The notes under the pieces: model-generated
Seen by the model: only the letters and a program-made list of their open reading frames with translations
Databases searched by the model: none
What the model was told of the DNA's origin: nothing
Translations under genes and position numbers: made by a program
DNA from: an uncultured Lachnospiraceae bacterium
Lineage (GTDB): Bacteria; Bacillota; Clostridia; Lachnospirales; Lachnospiraceae
DNA length: 54,028 nt
NCBI GenBank assembly: GCA_945913255.1
Contig: CAMEDC010000019.1
Location: 1 to 54,028 of the forward strand
Reading direction: 5' to 3'
In this document: one piece after another, positions 45,120-53,011 of the stretch
Layout of the letters: each line of letters opens with the position of its first letter
How positions within the stretch are numbered: position 1 is the first letter of the stretch

Positions 45120-46290
45120 AAATAGAAAAAGATGCAGTTTGGCTGCCATTATTGCTCTGGCAGCGGTATTGTCAATTGCCTTCATTACGATACTGCTTTT
45201 GCTTTTTGGAAACCGGAAGGAAAAACCGCAATCTGTGCAGGAAGAGGAGTCAATATCTGAGTGCATGGAGAAGAGCAGTGAGGAGAATATCGAGAGTGAA
45301 GAGAATGACACTGCAGAAGTTGTTAAAATCGTTTACGACCCGCCGGAATATAATTTTCGGCTGGATGAAATTACGGTTGAAATAGAAGGGCTGACAGAGA
45401 GTTACGTAATTGCTTTTGTAAATGATCTCCATATGATTACAGACAAAGAACCGGGAGATGTACTGGAGGAAAATCTTCCAAGGGCTATGGAGAGATACGA
45501 AACGTTTTCTGTGACACCGGAGGGTATACACGCAGAAACTCTTTGGCCCGAGATTATCGAATTTTTAAATTTTCATTCGTTTGATGCAGTGATTTTCGCT
45601 GGAGATATGTTGGATTACGGCAGTCATTCCAATATGGAGGCATTGTCGGAAGGATTTGAAGCATTGAAGTATCCGAAGGAACAGATTATGTACATTAGGT
45701 CGGATCATGATTATGTCGGCTGGTACGGCGGCAGTGTGTTTACGGATGCGGACGGAGAACAGCTTCAGTCCGAACTCTGGGATGGTGATGACGGCATGGC
45801 GTGCATCGAGTTTGAGGAGTTTAGGATTGTGGGAATCAACAGATCCTATCAGGATGTTTCTGAGGAAAGGCTCAGCTTTTTGCTGAAGAAATTAGAGGGT
45901 GATAAGCCGGTTATTCTGGTGACACATGTTCCGTTTTATTCCGAAGAGGATGAGTCCCTGGAGCAGCTATCCATGGAAGTCAGAAATAAAATTTATTACT
46001 GGAGCCGGGAAAGTTCCTCTTATTATCCGAATGAAGAAACACAGAAGCTGATAGATTGCATGTATGATGAAGATACCAGTGTGGTACAGATTCTGGCGGC
46101 ACATTTACACGCTTCATGGGATGGAATTGTGGCAAATGATTTGAAAGAACATATCTTTGCACCTGCTTTTGAGGGGCGTATCGGCATTGTTCATGTTGAA
46201 AAGCCAAGCGGGGAATCAAAGCCGAATTCAAGTCCTGAGCCGGGGCAGAAATCGATTAGTAAGACGGGTGCTGAGAAAAGTTCGAAATAA
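45112..46290 (+). CDS. Membrane-anchored calcineurin-like metallophosphoesterase
   Basis: This 392-residue protein has an N-terminal transmembrane anchor (about 9-32), an acidic spacer, then a metallophosphoesterase domain (about 95-365) outside the cell. Motifs run in order: NDLH (D-x-H), GDMLD (GDxxD), RSDHD in the place of GNH(D/E), THVPF (second-metal His) and AAHLH in the place of GHxH. Metal ligands are thus mostly present but two motifs are altered. The substrate is unknown. The ATG overlaps the stop of the zinc-ribbon gene (8-base overlap). The C-terminal residues EKSSK are encoded by the first unit of a downstream 18-bp tandem repeat, so this end may have been changed by repeat expansion. 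Confidence 0.8.
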   Translation: MNKNRKRCSLAAIIALAAVLSIAFITILLLLFGNRKEKPQSVQEEESISECMEKSSEENIESEENDTAEVVKIVYDPPEYNFRLDEITVEIEGLTESYVIAFVNDLHMITDKEPGDVLEENLPRAMERYETFSVTPEGIHAETLWPEIIEFLNFHSFDAVIFAGDMLDYGSHSNMEALSEGFEALKYPKEQIMYIRSDHDYVGWYGGSVFTDADGEQLQSELWDGDDGMACIEFEEFRIVGINRSYQDVSEERLSFLLKKLEGDKPVILVTHVPFYSEEDESLEQLSMEVRNKIYYWSRESSSYYPNEETQKLIDCMYDEDTSVVQILAAHLHASWDGIVANDLKEHIFAPAFEGRIGIVHVEKPSGESKPNSSPEPGQKSISKTGAEKSSK

Positions 46291-46385
46291 GGAAAATGCT
46301 CAAAATCAGGAAAGAATTCAAAGTCAGGAAAAAAGCTCAAAGTCAGGAAAGAATTCAAAATCAGGAAAAAAAGTTCAAAATAAGG
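46276..46385 (+). repeat. 18-bp tandem repeat, six copies, spanning a gene end and the next leader
   Basis: Units of 17-20 bases, consensus AAARARYTCAAARTCAGG, begin at 46276, 46293, 46311, 46329, 46348 and 46366. The first contains the stop codon of the phosphoesterase gene, and the last ends in AAGG, part of the ribosome site for the next gene. Units 3 and 5 are nearly identical. Confidence 0.9.
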
Positions 46386-46397
46386 AGAAAAGGAAAA

Positions 46398-47408
46398 ATG
46401 CATATGAGAAAAGCAGTATTGGGAAAAAGAATTGTTTGCGTTGCAATGACGGTGATTCTTATGCTGCAGAGCGGATTTGCTTCCAGTGCGGAGGAAGAGG
46501 AACTGCCTGCTAAGTCTCAGCCGGGTGAGGTATATGCGTTTGACGCGGGAAACAATCATCCGACTAACTTTAATGTACCGACGCAGGTGTACAGTATCGG
46601 TGGCGAATTTTATATTGCTGATGCCTATAATGATCAGATTCTCCATACCAATACAGTGACAGACGAACCTCACAAATGGTATACCGTGGGAATGGGATTG
46701 AACAAGCCGCATGCAATTGCAAGTGATGGAACGATTTATGTTGCTGTGGATACGGACAACAACCGAATCGTGACATATGTCAGGAACGAGACGGGTTATC
46801 AATTGGTTGAGAGCATCGAAAATGTGGGAATTCGTCCTCATTACATTGTCTATGATCAGGCGACGTCTCAGTTTTATGTCTGGAGCTCCATGACAGGTAC
46901 CATGTATATTTATAAAAGGGCAAAGAACAGCCTTGCGCTTACGCTGAAACGAACCAGGAGAATTAAGGATCTGGACGGCTATTATACACGTTCGTTTACC
47001 ATAGACGGCGGAACGATTTATTTCCCGTGTGTGGGAAGAAGTGCGATTTATGCGGTGAGAAAGAGCGACTTTAGGGTTAAAGCCATCTATCCGGTAGCTT
47101 CTGAACTGTCTGAAATGGTACAGCTGGTTCATATCCAGAATTATTATTATCTGGTGACATCTAATGATACAACCAGAGAAAAGGAACCAATGTTTGTACG
47201 TGCAAAGACACCGGGCGGCTTCGGAACCGGTGAATATGAGGATGTGAAGAGCATGATAGAAGGAATCAACGGAATTCCCTATTATATCACACAGTGCGAA
47301 GACGGACATTTCTACACACCGGTGAATGAAGGTTCCTGCAATCCGTATATCTGTAGATTTGATGTTGAAAATGATACTATCACAAATGTATATAATATGA
47401 ATTATTAG
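46398..47408 (+). CDS. Secreted beta-propeller (NHL-like) protein
   Basis: This 336-residue protein has a Sec signal peptide (about 1-33, ending FASSA). The rest is beta-strand repeats of propeller type, for example FYIADAYNDQIL, TIYVAVDTDNNRIVTYV, FYVWSSMTGTMYIYKR and AIYAVRKSDFRVKAI, suggesting five or six blades. No catalytic motif is seen; family members bind proteins or sugars. The ATG at 46398 has AAGGAGA about 9 bases upstream. An in-frame ATG at 46296 would add 34 residues encoded only by the tandem repeat and hide the signal peptide, so it is rejected. It probably belongs with the two preceding genes. Confidence 0.75.
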   Translation: MHMRKAVLGKRIVCVAMTVILMLQSGFASSAEEEELPAKSQPGEVYAFDAGNNHPTNFNVPTQVYSIGGEFYIADAYNDQILHTNTVTDEPHKWYTVGMGLNKPHAIASDGTIYVAVDTDNNRIVTYVRNETGYQLVESIENVGIRPHYIVYDQATSQFYVWSSMTGTMYIYKRAKNSLALTLKRTRRIKDLDGYYTRSFTIDGGTIYFPCVGRSAIYAVRKSDFRVKAIYPVASELSEMVQLVHIQNYYYLVTSNDTTREKEPMFVRAKTPGGFGTGEYEDVKSMIEGINGIPYYITQCEDGHFYTPVNEGSCNPYICRFDVENDTITNVYNMNY

Positions 47409-47423
47409 AATAAACTTACTCAC

Positions 47424-47466
47424 AAAAACGACCGGCTCATCTTCGGGTGAACCGGTCGCGTTTGCG
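47424..47466. terminator. Terminator hairpin after the beta-propeller gene
   Basis: CGACCGGCTCA (47429-47439) pairs with TGAACCGGTCG (47448-47458) around CTTCGGG-type loop sequence. The flanking AAAAA on the left gives a T-run for the minus strand; the plus-strand T-run is weak. It can serve both sides. Confidence 0.75.
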
Positions 47467-47858
47467 TTATTTCTTGTCTGACATACCTGTCCGTGTGTTT
47501 TTCTTGGTGGATTTAACTGCATACATTTTATCGTTTGCTTCTTTCATGCATCCGATAATGCCGCTCCTTTCCGTAAATCCGGCATATCCAATACTCGCGG
47601 AGAGCTGATAGGGCTTTGGGCTTGTCCGGTTGTAGATATCAAGCAAATCCTGAATATCAGTCCGGATACGGAGGGGGACTGCCACAACATTCTTATTGGA
47701 TATTATTTTGAGACTCATGATATAAAAGGAATTGTTCTTTTTTGTGTTATTTTTTTACGGCGAAGGACATTTTCTATTTCACGTCTGTTATAGAGACCGG
47801 TCAGCGCACCCGGTCTGCTTTGTTTCATAAATTCAATCGGAATTTTTGCACCGGCATT
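47467..47858 (-). pseudogene. Decayed GGDEF (diguanylate cyclase) gene remnant
   Basis: Two pieces of one GGDEF domain remain. The upstream piece (minus strand, 47858 to about 47716) encodes PIEFMKQ then GALTGLYNRREIE, the DxLTGLYNRR start of the domain with D changed to A, and runs into a TGA. The second piece (ATG at 47718 to 47467) is in another frame. It encodes YQLSASIGYAGF and CMKEANDKMYAVK, the C-terminal SIGxA and AxxxMYxxK marks. The middle, about 50 residues with the GG(D/E)EF loop, is missing. No intact start or N-terminal sensor is seen. Internal deletion plus frameshift makes this non-functional as a cyclase. Confidence 0.88.
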
Positions 47859-47908
47859 TTATCGACAAAATTCGTAAAAATTTCCTTATAATCCAAAAAA
47901 TCTACGGT

Positions 47909-47937
47909 TTCAAATACGAATTGGACGAAGATATAAT
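47909..47937 (+). promoter_or_regulatory. Promoter of the TRAP transporter operon
   Basis: TTCAAA (47909-47914), 17-base spacer, TATAAT (47932-47937); 59 bases before the dctP start. Confidence 0.7.
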
Positions 47938-47951
47938 AGTGTTTGTAGAAA

Positions 47952-47966
47952 GGTACGCAAAGTACC
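47952..47966 (+). other. Leader stem-loop of the TRAP operon
   Basis: GGTAC-GCAAA-GTACC, a perfect 5-bp stem in the 5-prime leader, 14 bases before the GGAGGG ribosome site. It could be an operator palindrome or an RNA hairpin. Confidence 0.4.
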
Positions 47967-47996
47967 GGAAAAAACTATTTTTGGAGGGAAGTTTTT

Positions 47997-49001
47997 ATGA
48001 AAAAGAAACTTTTATCTGCACTTTTATGTGCAACCATGGTTCTGTCCATGACAGCATGCGGTTCCGGCAAGGCATCTTCCGATCAGCCTGTAAAGCTTGT
48101 TTATGCTGAGGTAAATCCTCTGGATACGATTGTAGGCCAGACTGCAACAGCATTCAAGGAAAAGGTTGAAGAGCTTTCCGGCGGTTCCATCATTATTGAC
48201 GTACAGGCAAGCGGCGTTCTTGGTTCCGAGAACGATGTGCTGGATGGTATGCTCGGCGGTAACGGTACCGTTGACATGTCAAGAATTTCCGCATTTGCAT
48301 TGACCAGCTACGGCGGAGAGAAGTCCAAGCTGCTTTCTCTTCCTTATACATTTGTAAGCCGTGAGCATTTCTGGAACTTCGCAACCTCTGATCTTGCAAG
48401 TGAGTTCCTGTTGGAGCCCCACGAGAACGGCAGCGGCTTAAGAGGTCTGTTCTACGGCGAAGAAGGTTTCCGTCATTTCTTCACTGTGAAAGAGATTTCC
48501 GGAATGGGAGATCTGGCAGGCATGAAGCTTCGTGTGTCCAACGACCCTGTAATGAACGGTCTGGTTGAGTCCCTGGGTGCTTCTCCTACCGTTGTATCCT
48601 TCGGTGAATTGTACTCCGCATTGCAGACCGGTGTTGTTGATGGCGCTGAGCAGCCTATCGCAAACTACAAGTCCAATGCATTCCCTGAGGTTGCTCCTAA
48701 CATGATTCTTGACGGACATACCCTTGGTGCTATTCAGGTGGTTATCACTGACGCTGCATGGGATAAGCTGACAAAGGAACAGCAGGATATTCTGGTTGAG
48801 GCCGGTAAGTATGCTTCCGAGTTCAACAGAAAGATTTCTGAGGAAGCTGAAAACAAGGTTCTGGATGAACTGAAGGCTGATGGCATCAACATCATCGAAG
48901 TAAATGATAAGTCCGCTTGGCAGGATGCTGTTAAGGATGTTGTCGCTGAGAACATCAAGGGACAGGAAGACCTGTATCAGAAGATTGTTGATATGCAGTA
49001 A
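47997..49001 (+). CDS. TRAP transporter substrate-binding lipoprotein (DctP family)
   Basis: This 334-residue lipoprotein (MTAC, Cys21) has the DctP fold with SGGSIIIDVQASGVLGSENDVL, SLPYTFVSREHFW and the key segment GMKLRVSNDPVMNGLVESLGASP. The Arg of KLRV is the usual carboxylate clamp of TRAP binding proteins, so an organic acid ligand (uronate, aldonate or dicarboxylate) is expected. GELYSALQTGVVDGAEQP is another family mark. A GGAGGG site is present before the ATG. The two membrane subunits follow after an intercistronic stem-loop. Confidence 0.95.
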   Translation: MKKKLLSALLCATMVLSMTACGSGKASSDQPVKLVYAEVNPLDTIVGQTATAFKEKVEELSGGSIIIDVQASGVLGSENDVLDGMLGGNGTVDMSRISAFALTSYGGEKSKLLSLPYTFVSREHFWNFATSDLASEFLLEPHENGSGLRGLFYGEEGFRHFFTVKEISGMGDLAGMKLRVSNDPVMNGLVESLGASPTVVSFGELYSALQTGVVDGAEQPIANYKSNAFPEVAPNMILDGHTLGAIQVVITDAAWDKLTKEQQDILVEAGKYASEFNRKISEEAENKVLDELKADGINIIEVNDKSAWQDAVKDVVAENIKGQEDLYQKIVDMQ

Positions 49002-49024
49002 AAACGAATAGAAACATAAAACTG

Positions 49025-49069
49025 AGGGGCTAAGGAGCACAGGAGATTTTCTCTCTGTGCTCCTTCCCC
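49025..49069 (+). other. Intercistronic stem-loop between dctP-like and dctQ-like genes
   Basis: AAGGAGCACAG (49032-49042) pairs with CTGTGCTCCTT (49055-49065), with extra GGGG/CCCC outside. No T-run follows, so it probably stabilises the binding-protein mRNA end and lowers expression of the membrane subunits rather than stopping transcription fully. Confidence 0.7.
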
Positions 49070-49090
49070 GTTACATAGCAGGAGGTAGGT

Positions 49091-49612
49091 ATGCCCAAAT
49101 TTTTTGCTGCGGTTGATAAAATCAAGCCGGTTTATGATGTGACCTACAAGGTAGTCTTATTTATCTGTAAGATACTCTTGATTGGTGATATTTTGATTAC
49201 AACAATGAGTGTCCTCGGACGATATGTTCCGTTTATTCCGGATCCTTCCTGGAGTGAGGAGGTTGTCCTGACACTGATGTCCTATATGGCAGTTCTCTCA
49301 GCCGCACTGGCAATCAGGAGAGGTGCACATATCAGGATGACAGCTTTTGACAAATATTTGCCTAAAAAGCTGCTTGCCGTACTGGATATCCTTGCCGATG
49401 TGTTTGTGTTTATTCTGGCAGTGGTTATGGTGGTACTTGGCTGGAAATATGCAACGACGCTGGGCGCAAAGGGAACTTATGTCAGTATGCCGACTGTTTC
49501 CCGATTCTGGATGTATTTCCCCATTCCCGTAGCAGGAGTGGCAATGATTGTATTTGGCCTGGAAGCAATTTATAATCATGTAAAAGTATTTTTTGTAAAG
49601 GAGGATAAATAG
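49091..49612 (+). CDS. TRAP transporter small permease (DctQ family)
   Basis: This 173-residue membrane protein has four hydrophobic segments and the DctQ pattern: VLGRYVPFIPDPSWSEEVVL near the first loop, SAALAIRRGAHIRM (the conserved R-x-G-x-H-I), and PTVSRFWMYFPIPVAG near the end. It joins DctP and DctM to form the sodium-driven importer. It lies 2 bases before the DctM gene, whose AAAGGAGG ribosome site is inside its 3-prime end. Confidence 0.93.
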   Translation: MPKFFAAVDKIKPVYDVTYKVVLFICKILLIGDILITTMSVLGRYVPFIPDPSWSEEVVLTLMSYMAVLSAALAIRRGAHIRMTAFDKYLPKKLLAVLDILADVFVFILAVVMVVLGWKYATTLGAKGTYVSMPTVSRFWMYFPIPVAGVAMIVFGLEAIYNHVKVFFVKEDK

Positions 49613-49614
49613 AA

Positions 49615-50907
49615 ATGACAGCAGATACTATGGCGATTGTTGTGTTACTTGTCAGTTTTCTTGTTATGATTATCCTTCGTTTTCCCATTGCATATGCAGT
49701 TGCGCTTTCTTCCATGTTCTGTCTGCTGTCCCAGGGTCTGCCCCTGACAACCATCTGTCAGCAGATGGTAAAGGGTATCAGTTCCTTCAGCTTAATGGCA
49801 GTTCCGTTCTTTATCACCATGGGTGTGCTGATGGGTTCCGGTGGTATCTCGGAAAAACTGATTGCCCTGGCAAATGCAATGGTGGGCTGGATGACCGGCG
49901 GTATGGCAATGGTGAATATCGTTGCGTCTTACTTCTTTGGCGGTATTTCCGGTTCTGCAGCTGCGGACACAGCTTCTCTGGGAAGTATTCTGATTCCCAT
50001 GATGGTAGACCAGGGCTATGATGACGATTTCTCCACTGCGGTTACGATTACCTCTTCCTGCGAAGGTCTGCTGGTTCCGCCCAGTCATAACATGGTAATT
50101 TATGCAATGTCTGCAGGCGGTATTTCCGTAGGAAGTCTGTTCCTTGCCGGATATATCCCGGGTGCGCTGCTGGCGGCATCCCTTATGATCGGTTCTTATA
50201 TTATCTCCAAAAAGCGTCATTATCCCAAGGGAGATAAGTTCAGTTTTAAGAATCTGTGCAAGCAGTTCCTGATTTCCTTCTGGGCACTGGCAGCAGTTAT
50301 CATTGTTGTGGTCGGAGTAGTCGGCGGATGGTTTACGGCTACGGAGTCTGCTGCAATCGCTGTTATTTACAGCCTGATTGTCAGTGTGTTCATTTACAAG
50401 GGGCTGAACTGGAAGGGTGTCTGGAAAGCATTGGAGCAGTGTATCGATACCTTATCCATCGTATTGATATTGATATCCACCTCCAGCATTTTTGGCTACT
50501 GTCTGACAACACTTCATGTGCCTGACCTGGCAGCCAACGCAATCATCGGTATCACAGATAATCCGATTATTCTGGCACTGCTTTTGAACTTGATTCTTCT
50601 GTTACTTGGATGTATTATGGATATGGCACCGATTATTCTGATTGCAACGCCGATTCTGCTTCCGATAGCGACATCCATCGGAATCACGCCGGTTCAGTTC
50701 GGTGTCATGATGATTTTGAACTGCGGAATCGGTCTGCTGACGCCTCCTGTGGGTGCGGTTCTCTTTATCGGCTCCGCGGTAGGTAAGGTAAAGATGGAGA
50801 AGGTGGTAAAGGCAACCCTGCCTTTCTACGCATGCATGATCATCGTGCTGATGCTCCTGACCTTTGTACCTGAAATCAGTATGTTCCTTCCGAATCTGAT
50901 GAAGTAA
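49615..50907 (+). CDS. TRAP transporter large permease (DctM family)
   Basis: This 430-residue membrane protein with about 12 hydrophobic segments has the DctM marks: PIAYAVALSSMFCLL, FFITMGVLMGSGGISEKLI, FGGISGSAAADTASLGSILIPMM, GLLVPPSHNMVIYA and GLLTPPVGAVLFIGSAVG. It is the ion-coupled translocation channel of the importer. It is followed at 18 bp by a YcxB-like gene. Uronate import would fit the uxuAB genes nearby, but the substrate cannot be read from the sequence. Confidence 0.96.
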   Translation: MTADTMAIVVLLVSFLVMIILRFPIAYAVALSSMFCLLSQGLPLTTICQQMVKGISSFSLMAVPFFITMGVLMGSGGISEKLIALANAMVGWMTGGMAMVNIVASYFFGGISGSAAADTASLGSILIPMMVDQGYDDDFSTAVTITSSCEGLLVPPSHNMVIYAMSAGGISVGSLFLAGYIPGALLAASLMIGSYIISKKRHYPKGDKFSFKNLCKQFLISFWALAAVIIVVVGVVGGWFTATESAAIAVIYSLIVSVFIYKGLNWKGVWKALEQCIDTLSIVLILISTSSIFGYCLTTLHVPDLAANAIIGITDNPIILALLLNLILLLLGCIMDMAPIILIATPILLPIATSIGITPVQFGVMMILNCGIGLLTPPVGAVLFIGSAVGKVKMEKVVKATLPFYACMIIVLMLLTFVPEISMFLPNLMK

Positions 50908-50925
50908 AATGGAGAAGCTGAATTT

Positions 50926-51393
50926 ATGACAAACTTTTGCTTTCAAAGCGAAGTGAATGCCTTCGACTGCTGGAAATCGTCCATGCGTCGCACATACCGT
51001 TCTATGGCGGGAGTGATTAATATTGTCTTTACCGCGGCAATGCTTGCGCTTGCGTATGCTTTTTTTAAGAATGCAAAGCCGTTGGAAAGATCCCTGATTT
51101 TGCTGGGATGTATCTGGTTTCCGGTGATTCAGCCGCTGATTATTTACGGGCGGCAGAGAAAAAGCATCAAGAAGATGCCAAAGGGAATGGAACTTGCTTT
51201 CTCCGATTACGGAATGAAGGTGCAGCTGGACGGCAAAGAGGAAAATATACCATGGAAAAAATTGAATCGTGTTGTAATCGAGCCGGGCATGGTAATTCTC
51301 TTTACGGATGCGCAGCATGGATATATGCTGACAAACAGGAATATGGGGCAGGAACGGGAGGCATTCCTGACATTTTTGAAGCAACACTGTTAA
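50926..51393 (+). CDS. YcxB-like membrane protein
   Basis: This 155-residue protein has two transmembrane segments (about 28-47 and 53-72) followed by a C-terminal domain of about 75 residues (LAFSDYGMKVQL, IPWKKLNRVVIEPGMVILF, YMLTNRNM). This is the pattern of the YcxB family, a small PH-like domain of unknown role. A weak GGAG site lies 11 bases before the ATG. It is the last gene of the TRAP operon before a strong terminator. Confidence 0.7.
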   Translation: MTNFCFQSEVNAFDCWKSSMRRTYRSMAGVINIVFTAAMLALAYAFFKNAKPLERSLILLGCIWFPVIQPLIIYGRQRKSIKKMPKGMELAFSDYGMKVQLDGKEENIPWKKLNRVVIEPGMVILFTDAQHGYMLTNRNMGQEREAFLTFLKQHC

Positions 51394-51395
51394 GT

Positions 51396-51436
51396 AAAAT
51401 GCAAGGCGGAATGAATGGTTCTGCTTTGCATTTTTT
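51396..51436 (+). terminator. Strong rho-independent terminator
   Basis: AAAATGCAAGGCGGAA (51396-51411) and TTCTGCTTTGCATTTT (51419-51434) form a 16-bp stem with two G-T pairs and a 7-base loop, ending in a run of T. It separates the TRAP operon from the two-component genes. Confidence 0.93.
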
Positions 51437-51493
51437 GCGAATAAGCTCTGAATCGTTACGATAACATGATACAAATAAGTATGAGGAATATCA

Positions 51494-52969
51494 ATGTCTG
51501 GGAGATGGCTGAAAGAACTCACAATTAAAAAGAAAATCGTGGCATTTACAGGATTTGTGTTTCTGATTATTTTTATTGCTGTTTTTCTGGCATTTCTCAC
51601 CATGAAATTTTCGGTGTTTGACTTTCGGAACATTCTGGATGAGAATGACCTGACCAATCAGCTGACGGTCTGTCTGAAGGAGGAAGCAGAGGCGTTTGAA
51701 ACCTACATGAAAAATGATAAGGAAGAAAACCGCCGGAATCTGCTTCGGGCTGTGGCTGACTCGGGTAAGGCAATTGAGAGGCTTCCGCAAAATTTTTTTG
51801 AAATGGGCGAGGAAAGATATGCAAGAACCCAGGCGATCATTCGCGCTTACCGGGTCTATGCGGATTGCAGAGATGAATTTATGGATGTGGACAGGGAAGA
51901 TGAACGGAATTTGGATAAGCTTTACCGGATTTACGATATGCAGTCGTATCTGCGGCAATATGCCAACAATTTGATGAATCTTACAATTTCGGAGGGAAAT
52001 GAAGATTATCAGAATAAAATACCTGTATTCCGGGCAATGCCCTATGTGATTGGAATGACAGGAATCATTCTGCTTGTCATCATGATTTGCTGGTCTCGTT
52101 CCCTGAACAGAACCATTGTGGCACCGATGCTTTCCCTTGCGGATGCGGCAAGAAAGATTGCCGAAAATGATTTCTATATTGATGATGTGGAAGTGGTGAA
52201 TGAGGACGAGCTGGGTGAACTGGTGCATGCCTTTAACAAAATGAAGTACGCGACGGGTGAGTATATTTCGGCACTGGAAGGACAGAGAGAAACCCTTGAT
52301 TTATTGCATGCCAGAGAACTGGAGCAGCTGGAGATGGAAAAGAAGCTGGAAGCAATCAGACTTGAGGTTTTAAAAAGTCAGATTAAGCCTCACTTTCTAT
52401 TCAATACACTGAATGTTATCGCGGGCATGGCGAATCTGGAAGACGCCCAGACAACAGAGAAGATGATACAGGCTCTGAGTAATCTGTTTCGATATAATCT
52501 GAAAACTACCGATGTATACGTGCCATTGGCGAAGGAAATTAAGGTGCTGGAGGATTACATGTACCTGCAGCAGATGCGGTTCGGCACGCGAATTACCTAT
52601 GAACTTATCTGTGATGTCAACAGGGATGCTGTTCTGGTTCCTCCATTTATTTTCCAGCCATTGGCAGAAAATGCCATCATACACGGATTATCACCTAAGG
52701 AGTCGGGAGGCCGGATTCTGGTACATATCCGGAAAGAAATGGAGAATCTCTTTATTACGGTGAGAGACACCGGCGTCGGTATGGAGGAGGAAGAATTGTC
52801 TGCATTGCTAAATTCCCTTACCGGGGAGGAGATGCAGACCAGAGGCATCGGGCTGAAGAATGTTTATGAGAGGATTAAAAAATTATACCGGGACAGTGAG
52901 TTTGAAATTTCCAGCAACGTGGGTGAAGGTACGACGATTCAGATACGCCTTGATCTTTCGGAAACATAA
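51494..52969 (+). CDS. Sensor histidine kinase (YesM/LytS type)
   Basis: This 491-residue membrane kinase has a first transmembrane segment (about 13-35), an extracytoplasmic helical sensor (about 36-178) and a second segment (about 183-202). A HAMP domain (about 203-257) and coiled coil follow, then the His-kinase domain with H300 in SQIKPHFLFNTLN, and an ATPase domain (PLAENAIIHGL N-box, DTGVGM, GIGLKNVYERI). This class typically senses sugars or binding proteins and pairs with AraC-type response regulators, as here. GAGGA lies 6 bases before the ATG. By position it probably controls the TRAP importer. Confidence 0.94.
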   Translation: MSGRWLKELTIKKKIVAFTGFVFLIIFIAVFLAFLTMKFSVFDFRNILDENDLTNQLTVCLKEEAEAFETYMKNDKEENRRNLLRAVADSGKAIERLPQNFFEMGEERYARTQAIIRAYRVYADCRDEFMDVDREDERNLDKLYRIYDMQSYLRQYANNLMNLTISEGNEDYQNKIPVFRAMPYVIGMTGIILLVIMICWSRSLNRTIVAPMLSLADAARKIAENDFYIDDVEVVNEDELGELVHAFNKMKYATGEYISALEGQRETLDLLHARELEQLEMEKKLEAIRLEVLKSQIKPHFLFNTLNVIAGMANLEDAQTTEKMIQALSNLFRYNLKTTDVYVPLAKEIKVLEDYMYLQQMRFGTRITYELICDVNRDAVLVPPFIFQPLAENAIIHGLSPKESGGRILVHIRKEMENLFITVRDTGVGMEEEELSALLNSLTGEEMQTRGIGLKNVYERIKKLYRDSEFEISSNVGEGTTIQIRLDLSET

Positions 52970-53011
52970 TATGATTTCGGTATATTGATAAGTTGGAAGG
53001 ATAGTGTACAG

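Noticed and set aside
46296..46397. Longer start of the secreted propeller protein through the tandem repeat.
   Set aside because: It would encode only Lys/Arg repeat residues ahead of a clear signal peptide, and the ribosome site favours 46398.
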